Made by a program: the position numbers and the translations under genes. This document shows, in pieces, positions 1 through 4,541 of a stretch of DNA of 5,328 nt. How positions within the stretch are numbered: the stretch's first letter is position 1; every line of letters begins with the position of its first letter. Source of the stretch: Palsa-504 sp050698735 (GTDB taxonomy: Bacteria > Actinomycetota > Actinomycetes > Streptosporangiales > Streptosporangiaceae); contig JBOHCG010000560.1 in assembly GCA_050698735.1 (NCBI GenBank), forward strand, positions 1 to 5,328. The letters run 5' to 3'. The notes below the pieces were generated by a model. That model was given only the letters and a program-made list of their open reading frames with translations. It had not been told where the DNA came from and made no database searches.

Positions 1-288
1 GTAGCGCAGCAGGACGCGGCCCTCGATCAGCGAGGCGGGGACCGGGCCGAAGCGGCGGCTGTCGGTCGCGCCCGCGGCCGGGTTGTCCGAGGTGAGCCAC
101 CAGCCGCCGGCCAGGCGGCGGGCGGCGCGCTTGACGAGCAGGAAGTCCGGCCGGTCCGGGTGGCGGGCCACGACTATCTGGCCGGGGCGGATCCTCGCGG
201 TCCGCCTGGCCAGCAGCCAGTCGCCGGGGCGCAGCGCAGGCTCCATGGACCGTTCGGCCACCTTGACCCGCAGTAGCGGCCAGTGCAT
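1..288 (-). CDS. sodX: Nickel-type superoxide dismutase maturation protease SodX (S26 signal-peptidase family), 3' end cut by window edge
   Basis: I read this frame directly on the minus strand: 96 codons are open from an ATG at 288 to the window edge with no stop. The protein begins MHWPLLRVKVAERSMEPAL. Ser14 in the ERSMEP motif fits the S26 nucleophile, and Lys53 in LLVKRAA fits the general base. A later SDNP...DSRRFGPVP segment (about residues 68-84) matches the conserved signal-peptidase box. No N-terminal membrane anchor is visible, as expected for the small soluble peptidases that remove the NiSOD propeptide and so free the nickel-binding N-terminal His. A GGGAGG Shine-Dalgarno sequence lies 5 nt before this ATG; another ATG at 292 is out of frame. 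Adjacency to sodN, transcribed divergently, supports the assignment. Probably only a short C-terminal tail is missing. Function is inferred from motifs and neighbour. Confidence 0.9.
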   Translation of the reverse strand, partial: MHWPLLRVKVAERSMEPALRPGDWLLARRTARIRPGQIVVARHPDRPDFLLVKRAARRLAGGWWLTSDNPAAGATDSRRFGPVPASLIEGRVLLRY

Positions 289-365
289 CCATCCCTCCCG
301 GTGTGGCGGCAAAGCGGCGCGGTAGTGTCGGGTCTGCAAGTTAACGAGTCGGAGAAAGGGAATCG
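289..365. promoter_or_regulatory. Divergent sodX-sodN promoter region
   Basis: These 77 bp must hold the promoters and leaders of both divergent genes. For sodN there is a clear purine-rich ribosome binding site (GGAGAAAGGG, 351-360) ending 5 nt before the ATG, and a TAGTGT (323-328) fitting the actinobacterial -10 pattern TAnnnT. No convincing -35 is visible. For sodX the GGGAGG lies at 294-299 on the minus strand. A GTTAAC palindrome (340-345) follows a TGCAA half-site (335-339). That half resembles half of a Nur box, but no matching second half is present. In Streptomyces coelicolor sodN is induced by nickel indirectly, through Nur and a small RNA from sodF; whether that holds here cannot be seen. 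Confidence 0.35.
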
Positions 366-773
366 ATGAGGCTGCTTACCCGCCTGCTCGAGCCGAAGGC
401 CATCGCACACGCGCACTGCGACCTGCCCTGCGGAGTCTATGACCCGGCGCAGGCCAGGATCGAGGCGGAGTCTGTCAAGGCCATCGCGGAAAAGTACCAG
501 CAGAACACGGACCCCGAGTTCCGCACCCGGGCCATCATCATCAAGGAGCAGCGCTCCGAGCTGGTCAAGCACCACCTCTGGGTGCTGTGGACCGACTACT
601 TCAAGCCGCCGCACTTCGAGAAGTACCCGCAGCTGAACCAGCTGTTCAACGAGGCCACCAAGCTGGCGGGCGCGGCGGGCACCAAGGGCAGCATGGACCC
701 GGCCGTGGCGGGGCAGCTGCTGGGCAAGATCGAGGAGATCAGCAAGATCTTCTGGGAGACCAAGCAGGGCTGA
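366..773 (+). CDS. sodN: Nickel-containing superoxide dismutase precursor SodN
   Basis: The enzyme disproportionates superoxide to O2 and H2O2 in the cytoplasm using a Ni centre. The 135-aa precursor has a 16-residue propeptide (MRLLTRLLEPKAIAHA) followed by the diagnostic nickel hook HCDLPCGVYDPAQ. The mature protein therefore starts at His17 and supplies His1, Cys2 and Cys6 (precursor 17, 18, 22) as ligands, with the family Tyr9 also present. The rest reads as the usual four-helix-bundle sequence, including IKEQRSELVKHH, DYFKPPHFEKYP and the C-terminal KIFWETKQG. The mature length of 119 aa is close to the 117 aa I recall for Streptomyces enzymes, while the propeptide is about two residues longer. 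The ATG at 366 has a good ribosome binding site and is the only sensible start. SodX next door would process it. A strong hairpin ends the gene, so it is probably monocistronic. Nickel supply should limit its activity. Confidence 0.98.
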   Translation: MRLLTRLLEPKAIAHAHCDLPCGVYDPAQARIEAESVKAIAEKYQQNTDPEFRTRAIIIKEQRSELVKHHLWVLWTDYFKPPHFEKYPQLNQLFNEATKLAGAAGTKGSMDPAVAGQLLGKIEEISKIFWETKQG

Positions 774-784
774 GACCCCGCGCT

Positions 785-827
785 ATCGTGGATCGTCACC
801 TCCTGAGGTGGCGATCCACGATTTTCT
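785..827 (+). terminator. Rho-independent terminator of sodN
   Basis: Positions 785-801 and 806-822 form a 17-bp stem with one G-U wobble (T796 opposite G811) and a CCTG tetraloop (802-805). TTTTCT follows immediately at 822-827. The hairpin starts 12 nt after the sodN stop. This is a textbook intrinsic terminator and isolates sodN from rsbW-sigF. Confidence 0.92.
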
Positions 828-958
828 GAATATGCTCTGAGCTGGGGTTTCACTGTGAGCTTAAGGTGCGCAAGCCGCGCGCCGCGTTTATTGTCAGTAT
901 CGGAGGGCGGTAGGTTGCTTGCAGTGGGTGGCGACCGGGACCTGCCCAGAGGAGAGAT

Positions 959-1429
959 GTGACCGAAGACACCGCCGCGACGAAGGCCGTGCCTGGTCCG
1001 AGGGACCCGGAGGCGGCGCAAGCGGAACGCGAGCTGCCGCGAGACCACGTGCAGGTGTGCTTGCCCGCCGAGGGCGCGTACTTGTCCGTGCTGCGGACCG
1101 CGACCGCGGGCCTGGCGGCGAGGCTGGATTTCACCCTCGACGAGATCGAGGACCTGCGCATCGCGGTAGACGAGGCCTGCGCCATGCTGCTCACCCAGGC
1201 GATACCGGGCACCAACCTGGAGTGCGACTTCGATCTGGACGCCGAGGAGATGACGATCATCGTGTCGGTGGTCGCCGCGCGGCCGCGCATCCCCGCGCGC
1301 GACACGTTCGCCTGGACGGTGCTTTCCGCTCTCGCGGGCACGGTCGATTCCCGCCTCGGGCCTGATAACCAGGTGTCCATCGTGCTGCGCAAGCGCCGTG
1401 GCGCACCTTCGGGGCCGGGGTCCGGGTGA
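959..1429 (+). CDS. rsbW: Anti-sigma F factor, RsbW/UsfX type (HATPase-fold, degenerate ATP motifs)
   Basis: This is the likely antagonist of the SigF encoded next: it would hold SigF inactive until an anti-anti-sigma factor releases it. The protein has 156 aa. After a loose N-terminal tail (about 1-28) the GHKL-type fold starts at DHVQVCLPAEGAYLSVLR. The N-box region is EIEDLRIAVDEACAMLL (62-78), and the C-terminal block runs DTFAWTVLSALAGTVDSRLGPD (115-136). Two things are odd. The N-box Asn found in SpoIIAB/RsbW kinases (EAxxN) is Met76, and no DxGxG box is visible. As I remember it, M. tuberculosis UsfX is degenerate at the same N-box position, so this looks like a subfamily trait, not decay. 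Start: GTG at 959 with AGGAG at 950-954; an ATG at 957 hits an immediate stop. The stop overlaps the sigF start by 4 nt (GTGA), so the two are co-transcribed and translationally coupled. Confidence 0.86.
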   Translation: MTEDTAATKAVPGPRDPEAAQAERELPRDHVQVCLPAEGAYLSVLRTATAGLAARLDFTLDEIEDLRIAVDEACAMLLTQAIPGTNLECDFDLDAEEMTIIVSVVAARPRIPARDTFAWTVLSALAGTVDSRLGPDNQVSIVLRKRRGAPSGPGSG

Positions 1430-2265
1430 GCAACGAATACGAGGTCCAGGTGACCGAGGATCTCGAGGTCATCCAGGCGACCGCGGAAATCAGGATCGCC
1501 CGTGGATCACCGGACCGGGCCCGGGCCAGGGAGCTGTTCGAGCGCCTTGCGGTGCTGCCGCCCGACGACCCGGAGCGGGCGCGGATCAGGGGCTACCTGG
1601 TCGAGCTGCACCTTCCGCTCGTCGAGTACCTGGCCAGGAGGTTCAGGAACCGGGGCGAGTGGCTCGACGACCTGACCCAGGTGGCGACCATCGGGCTGAT
1701 CAAGTCGATCGACCGCTTCGACCTGGAGCGGGGGGTGGAGTTCTCCACCTACGCCACGCCCACCATCGTGGGCGAGATCAAGCGGCATTTCAGGGACAAG
1801 GGCTGGGCGGTGCGGGTGCCGCGCCGGCTGCAGGAACTCAAGCTCTCCCTCACCAAGGCCATCGGCGACCTGGCCCAGCGGGAGGGGCGCGCGCCGACCG
1901 TCAGCGAGCTCGCCGCGCACCTGCAGATGAGCGAGGAGGAGGTGCTCGAGGGGCTGGAGTCGGCCAACGCCTATTCCACCGTGTCGCTCGACGCACCGGA
2001 CTCCGGCGATGAGGATGCTCCGGCGGTCGCCGACTCGCTCGGCATGGTCGACGACGCGCTGGAGGGCGTGGAGTACCGGGAGTCGCTGAAGCCGTTGCTC
2101 GAGCAGTTGCCGCCGCGGGAGAAGAAGATCCTGCTGCTGCGGTTCTTCGGCAACATGACCCAGTCCCAGATCGCCGCCGAGCTCGGCATCTCCCAGATGC
2201 ACGTGTCCCGGCTGCTGGCCCGCACGTTGACCCAGCTCAGGGATGGGCTTACCAACGACGACTAG
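1426..2265 (+). CDS. sigF: RNA polymerase sigma factor SigF (SigB/SigF/SigG stress-sigma family)
   Basis: This 279-aa group 3 sigma factor has all three expected domains. Region 2 (about 57-134) carries LDDLTQVATIGLIKSIDRFD (core RNA polymerase binding), then FSTYATPTIVGEIKRHFRD and GWAVRVPRR (-10 recognition). Region 3 (about 135-190) includes the TVSELAAHLQMSEEEV helices. Region 4 (about 218-275) contains LPPREKKILLLRFFGNMTQ and the helix-turn-helix SQIAAELGISQMHVSRLL (-35 recognition). It directs transcription of stress and stationary-phase or developmental genes. The GTG start at 1426 overlaps the rsbW stop, and the upstream purine run is weak, so coupled translation from rsbW is likely. 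It ends in a TAG whose bases form part of a CTAG that is also the stop of the opposing membrane-protein gene, leaving no space for a dedicated terminator. The family is certain; orthology to a particular SigF/SigB paralogue is inferred from the rsbW pairing. Confidence 0.92.
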   Translation: MSNEYEVQVTEDLEVIQATAEIRIARGSPDRARARELFERLAVLPPDDPERARIRGYLVELHLPLVEYLARRFRNRGEWLDDLTQVATIGLIKSIDRFDLERGVEFSTYATPTIVGEIKRHFRDKGWAVRVPRRLQELKLSLTKAIGDLAQREGRAPTVSELAAHLQMSEEEVLEGLESANAYSTVSLDAPDSGDEDAPAVADSLGMVDDALEGVEYRESLKPLLEQLPPREKKILLLRFFGNMTQSQIAAELGISQMHVSRLLARTLTQLRDGLTNDD

Positions 2266-2879
2266 GGCTTAGAAGGCCTGTTGAGGGCGCGCAGGCCGAC
2301 CGGGGTGAACAGGCCGGCCACGCAGACGGCGGCGAGCGCAAGCGCGGGCACGCCCCATTCCGGCCGGTGCCCCTGCAGCGTGAGCACGCCGCCGATGACG
2401 ACGAAGAACTGCGTCATGACGGCCGGGGTCCGGCTCCACGGCCTGGCCCTAGCGATCGCGGCCGCGATCGCGGCGAGGCCCGCGGCCGTGCAGAACGCGA
2501 TCAGGGTGAGCGCGACGCCGCTGCCGAGCTGGTAGGACCGGCCGTCTGCGGTGGACACCGCGGCGAAGACGCCCGCCACGCACAGGCCAACCGCCTCGAC
2601 GGCCTGGGCGGCCGCGGCCAGCCACAGCGACGAGGGCACAGGCTTCGCGGGGCTTGCGGGGCTGGGGGGTTCCTTGGCGTCTGTGGGGCTAACGTGCTCT
2701 TCGGGACTTGCGGCACCCTTAGTGTTCGCGTGCCCTTTGGGGCTCGCGGACTTCTTGGAATTTGCGGATCCCTTGGGGTACACGGGTCCCTTGGGGCTCG
2801 CGGAGCCCTTGGAGGTTACGGACGCAGGGGGGCTGGCGGGCCGCATGGAACCAGCCGGTCGCTTCGCCATTTTCCGCAT
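2262..2879 (-). CDS. Four-helix integral membrane protein with Lys/Ser/Pro hexapeptide-repeat N-terminus, function unknown
   Basis: The 205-aa product (from the start chosen) has two parts. Residues 1-83 are low-complexity, basic and Pro/Ser-rich, with tandem six-residue units of the type (S/P)KGxA(S/N) at about 23-58. Residues 84-205 hold four predicted membrane helices (about 85-109, 118-143, 153-169 and 174-192) with a WSRTPAVMTQ loop between helices 2 and 3. I recognise this only as a small conserved actinobacterial membrane protein; it occupies the place of M. tuberculosis Rv3217c beside the DAGK-like gene. Its role is unknown. Start choice: the ATG at 2879 has GAGGG 4 nt upstream. A GTG at 2906 and an ATG at 2894 lack a ribosome site, and an ATG at 2870 also remains possible. 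It diverges from the lipid kinase and converges on sigF with a 4-nt overlap. Confidence 0.75.
   Translation of the reverse strand: MRKMAKRPAGSMRPASPPASVTSKGSASPKGPVYPKGSANSKKSASPKGHANTKGAASPEEHVSPTDAKEPPSPASPAKPVPSSLWLAAAAQAVEAVGLCVAGVFAAVSTADGRSYQLGSGVALTLIAFCTAAGLAAIAAAIARARPWSRTPAVMTQFFVVIGGVLTLQGHRPEWGVPALALAAVCVAGLFTPVGLRALNRPSKP
2688..2813 (-). repeat. Degenerate 18-bp tandem repeat coding hexapeptide units
   Basis: Within the membrane-protein gene, six consecutive 18-bp units (2706-2813) encode SKGSAS, PKGPVY, PKGSAN, SKKSAS, PKGHAN and TKGAAS. Two further diverged units (PEEHVS and a partial PTDAKE) follow. On the plus strand the units look like CCCTTGGGGCTCGCGGAG. The exact period of three times six keeps the reading frame, so copy number could vary without breaking the gene. 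Confidence 0.8.
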
Positions 2880-2914
2880 CAATCCCTCGAACATCCGGGG
2901 CCGCACCGGATCCC

Positions 2915-2941
2915 AGCTTAGGCGGCGGTTAGCCTAGGCGA
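2915..2941. promoter_or_regulatory. Candidate divergent -10 elements between the membrane protein and the lipid kinase
   Basis: On the plus strand TAGCCT (2930-2935) fits TAnnnT and would place transcription start at about 2942, exactly the GTG of the lipid kinase. On the minus strand both TAGGCT (2936-2931) and TAAGCT (2920-2915) fit the same pattern for the membrane-protein gene. The plus and minus candidates overlap in an 8-bp palindrome GCCTAGGC (2932-2939). No good -35 is visible on either strand, so this is only suggestive. Confidence 0.3.
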
Positions 2942-3874
2942 GTGCGCGGCCTCCTGATCGTCAACCCGAGTGCGACCACCGCCACGGGCAACGCCAGCGA
3001 CCTGGTGGTCCGCTCGCTCGACGGCCTTGTCGGCCTCGACGTCGAACATACCCGGCACCGCGGGCATGCCCGCGAGCTTGCCGAGGCCACCGCCGCCGAG
3101 CTTGTGATCGTGCTCGGCGGCGACGGGGCGATCAACGAGGCCGTCAACGGGATCATGAGCAGGCAGCATGGGGACCGCCCGCTGCTTGCGGTCATTCCGG
3201 GCGGCGGCGGCAACGTGCTCGCCAGGGCGCTCGGGCTGCCGGTCGATACCCGGGCGGCGATCGACAGGATCAGGGACGTGATCGCCGCCGAGCGCTACCG
3301 GACGATCGGGCTCGGGCTGGCCGGCGACAGGTACTTCACGTTCAGCGCCGGGCTCGGCCTGGATGCCGAGGTCGTGGGCGAGGTCGAGCGACTGCGGGCC
3401 GACGGGCACCGGGAGAGCGCGCGGCTGTTCGGCTGGGCGATGCTGCGCCGCTACTACTCGGGAGCCGACCGGCGCGTCCCGGCGCTGACGGTGGAGCGCG
3501 ACGGCCAGCCGCCGACGCCGCGGCTGTTCATGATCCTCGTGACGAACCACTCGCCGTGGACCTACCTGCGCGGGCGGGCGCTGCTGCCGTTTCCCGACCC
3601 GGATTTCAGCTCCAGCCTCGACCTGGTGGCGCTCGGCAGGCTGAACATGGCCACCATATTCGGCGCGGTCGGGCAAATGCTCTTGGTCAGGAGCCGGCCG
3701 CCGCGCGGGCGGCACGTGCTCACCGCCGCGGGCATTGACACGATGACGGTGCGTTCGGCCAGGCCGATCGCGTTCCAGGTCGACGGCGAATATCTCGGCG
3801 AGGCCGAAGCGGTCAAATTCCAATTCGTCCCGCACGCGCTCCGCGTCGTTGCGTTACCAGCGAGGGCAGGCTGA
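2942..3874 (+). CDS. Diacylglycerol kinase catalytic-domain lipid kinase (YegS/DgkB-like)
   Basis: This 310-aa cytosolic or peripheral lipid kinase has the two-domain DAGK architecture. The N-terminal nucleotide-binding domain has VNPSA (7-11), VLGGDGAINEAVNG (57-70; canonical GGDGT with T to A) and IPGGGGNVLARALGLP (85-100; the equivalent of the PGTGND loop). The second domain starts near SAGLGLDAEVV (135-145), carries NHSPWTYL (202-209) and ends with VDGEYLGE (280-287), holding the conserved acidic residue of the active site. By family it should transfer phosphate from ATP to a diacylglycerol or related lipid; the substrate cannot be read from the sequence. The GGGG loop and PWTYL motif recall the actinobacterial group next to whiB1 (Rv3218 position in M. 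tuberculosis). The start is GTG at 2942, since MRGLLIVNPS aligns with family N-termini; no ribosome binding site is evident, which fits a leaderless mRNA. Confidence 0.9.
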   Translation: MRGLLIVNPSATTATGNASDLVVRSLDGLVGLDVEHTRHRGHARELAEATAAELVIVLGGDGAINEAVNGIMSRQHGDRPLLAVIPGGGGNVLARALGLPVDTRAAIDRIRDVIAAERYRTIGLGLAGDRYFTFSAGLGLDAEVVGEVERLRADGHRESARLFGWAMLRRYYSGADRRVPALTVERDGQPPTPRLFMILVTNHSPWTYLRGRALLPFPDPDFSSSLDLVALGRLNMATIFGAVGQMLLVRSRPPRGRHVLTAAGIDTMTVRSARPIAFQVDGEYLGEAEAVKFQFVPHALRVVALPARAG

Positions 3875-3879
3875 GGGCT

Positions 3880-3910
3880 GGCCGAAGGTTAGCCGAAGGT
3901 TAGCCGAAGC
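3880..3910. repeat. 11-bp tandem repeat, about 2.8 copies, just after the lipid-kinase stop
   Basis: GGCCGAAGGTT (3880-3890), AGCCGAAGGTT (3891-3901) and the partial AGCCGAAGC (3902-3910) follow one another. The junction heptamer GGTTAGC recurs alone at 3955-3961 and upstream of the lipid kinase at 2927-2933. The period is close to one helical turn. No function is evident. Confidence 0.85.
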
Positions 3911-3923
3911 GGTGCGAGCAAAA

Positions 3924-3939
3924 TGTGATCGATCTGACA
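3924..3939. promoter_or_regulatory. Possible distal CRP-like site
   Basis: TGTGATCGATCTGACA matches the CRP-type pattern TGTGA-N6-TCACA at 9 of 10 fixed positions. It lies about 320 bp before whiB1, far from the likely promoter, and lacks the A that the mycobacterial pattern GTGNNANNNNNCACA (from memory) requires. It could serve an upstream whiB1 promoter, or be chance. Confidence 0.3.
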
Positions 3940-4158
3940 TGGAATTCACCTGAGGGTTAGCTGTGGCCCCTTGCGCTCGCCAACCGACGTTGAGAGGGTT
4001 AACGTGATGTCTGGCGCGGGGGCGCATCGCATCTGTCATCGGCATCGATGACTTCTGCGTCGCCTTCGGGGGGGCGCTCGGGCCGCTCGCGACCCGGGTC
4101 GAGTTCTTGCTCGGCATCGTGACGGTCCTAGGCAACTTGGACGGCCGCAACAATTTAG

Positions 4159-4188
4159 TCCAGCTCGTGAAATTCTTCACAAGCTGGA
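4159..4188. promoter_or_regulatory. 30-bp imperfect palindrome containing a CRP-type operator upstream of whiB1
   Basis: Arms 4159-4171 and 4176-4188 (TCCAGCTCGTGAA and TTCACAAGCTGGA) are inverted repeats with one mismatch in 13 and a 4-bp centre. Inside lies CGTGAAATTCTTCACA (4166-4181), matching TGTGA-N6-TCACA at 9 of 10 positions and GTGNNANNNNNCACA exactly. The centre, 4173.5, is about 43-45 bp before the start predicted from the -10-like element at 4206-4211, near the usual activator position. In M. tuberculosis, whiB1 is a known target of the cAMP receptor protein Rv3676, so a conserved cAMP-CRP switch is likely. As RNA it could also fold into a hairpin, but the T-run is weak and separated, so a terminator is less likely. 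Confidence 0.55.
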
Positions 4189-4205
4189 AGGAGTTTTCAA
4201 CGCTG

Positions 4206-4211
4206 TATACC
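4206..4211 (+). promoter_or_regulatory. Candidate -10 element of the whiB1 promoter
   Basis: TATACC, preceded by TG at 4204-4205, is the best -10-like hexamer near whiB1. It would start transcription near 4217, giving a leader of about 40 nt with AAGGAG at 4244-4249. The -35 region (about 4183-4188) has no consensus hexamer, which fits an activator-dependent promoter with the CRP-like site just upstream. Confidence 0.35.
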
Positions 4212-4257
4212 GGATGCACTCGCCCGATCATCCGGTCGCCGAGAAGGAGTGGACGTC

Positions 4258-4512
4258 ATGGACTGGCGTAGCGAAGCCGCCTGCCGTCAGGTGGACCCCG
4301 AGCTGTTCTTCCCCATCGGGAACAGCGGTCCCGCGCTGCTCCAGATCGAAGAAGCCAAGCAGGTGTGCCGCCGCTGCCCGGTGGTGCAGGAGTGCCTGCA
4401 CTGGGCGATCGATTCCGGCCAGGACGCCGGCGTCTGGGGCGGGATGAGCGAGGACGAGCGGCGGGCGCTCAAGCGCCGGACGATCAGGCTCCGCGCTCGC
4501 GCGCACGCCTAG
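4258..4512 (+). CDS. whiB1: WhiB1, Fe-S cluster WhiB-family transcriptional regulator
   Basis: The 84-aa protein is nearly collinear with M. tuberculosis WhiB1 and of the same length. The four 4Fe-4S ligands are Cys9, Cys37, Cys40 and Cys46 (CxxC plus C), and the turn motif GVWGG is at 58-62. It is followed by MSEDERRALKRR and a basic tail expected to contact DNA. DPELFFPIGNSGPAL (13-27) is typical of this subfamily. In mycobacteria WhiB1 is essential, binds the domain 4 region of the housekeeping sigma factor and loses activity when its cluster reacts with nitric oxide; the same role is inferred here. I chose the ATG at 4258, 8 nt after AAGGAG, because it matches the MDWR start of orthologues; an in-frame GTG at 4249 overlaps the ribosome site. 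It lies tail-to-tail with the pdtaS-like gene, 18 bp apart. Likely regulated by a CRP-type factor through the palindrome upstream. Confidence 0.96.
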   Translation: MDWRSEAACRQVDPELFFPIGNSGPALLQIEEAKQVCRRCPVVQECLHWAIDSGQDAGVWGGMSEDERRALKRRTIRLRARAHA

Positions 4513-4541
4513 TCCCGCCCTGGTCCCGCACTAGTCCTGTT
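4509..4541. repeat. Three 11-bp imperfect repeats spanning both convergent stop codons
   Basis: CTAGTCCCGCC (4509-4519), CTGGTCCCGCA (4520-4530) and CTAGTCCTGTT (4531-4541) lie head to tail. The first contains the whiB1 TAG and the third begins with the CTA that is the opposing kinase gene's stop. No stem-loop terminator fits the 18-bp gap. Confidence 0.7.

Larger units (their letters stand above)
3875..4257. other. 383-bp gap between the lipid kinase and whiB1: repeat, CRP-like sites, hairpins, codon-like stretch
   Basis: The gap is unusually long for this compact window. In order it holds a 2.8-copy 11-bp tandem repeat (3880-3910), a weak CRP-like site (3924-3939), and a possible 14-codon reading frame behind GAGAGGG (ATG at 4007). 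It then has a perfect 7-bp inverted repeat GTCATCG / CGATGAC with a GCAT loop (4035-4052), a 117-bp stretch with coding-like third-position bias but no start codon (4035-4151), a 30-bp palindrome with a near-consensus CRP site (4159-4188), a -10-like TATACC (4206-4211) and the whiB1 ribosome site. No strong intrinsic terminator for the lipid kinase is seen. Base composition becomes more A/T-rich from about 4150, as expected at the promoter. Confidence 0.6.

Noticed and set aside
335..349. Nur (nickel-responsive Fur family) box before sodN, starting at TGCAA.
   Set aside because: The second half does not resemble TTGCA, and in Streptomyces Nur controls sodN indirectly.
174..614. A 146-codon minus-strand frame across sodN and the start of sodX.
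   Set aside because: It conflicts with sodN, which is certain, and with the true SodX frame.
841..916. SigF autoregulatory promoter before rsbW: GGTTTC at 846-851, GTTT at 886-889 with CGGTAG at 908-913, or TTGTCA (891-896) with TAGGTT (911-916).
   Set aside because: The -35-like GGTTTC is good, but no GGGTAT-like -10 lies at 14-17 nt. The other pairs have spacers of 18 and 14 nt and poor hexamers. Not strong enough to annotate.
1507..2202. A long open frame (231 codons) on the minus strand inside sigF.
   Set aside because: It mirrors the real sigF codons, and its Arg/Pro/Leu/His-rich product matches no family I know.
3122..3216. Altered DAGK motifs (GGDGA for GGDGT, GGGGN for GTGND) as signs of an inactive enzyme.
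   Set aside because: Related actinobacterial members also vary in this loop, while the Asp of GGDG and the C-terminal DGE are kept.
2918..3835. A 305-codon minus-strand frame opposite the lipid kinase.
   Set aside because: The plus strand has clear DAGK motifs; the minus product is His/Arg/Pro-rich shadow sequence.
3854..4231. A 125-codon open frame on the minus strand covering the whole DAGK-whiB1 gap.
   Set aside because: Its product is rich in Ser, Pro, Arg and Thr with almost no acidic residues and no recognisable motif. It would run into the lipid kinase and through the whiB1 promoter. It looks like a chance open frame of high-GC DNA.
4249..4257. GTG at 4249 as an upstream start adding MDV to WhiB1.
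   Set aside because: It overlaps the AAGGAG ribosome site, and orthologues begin at MDWR.
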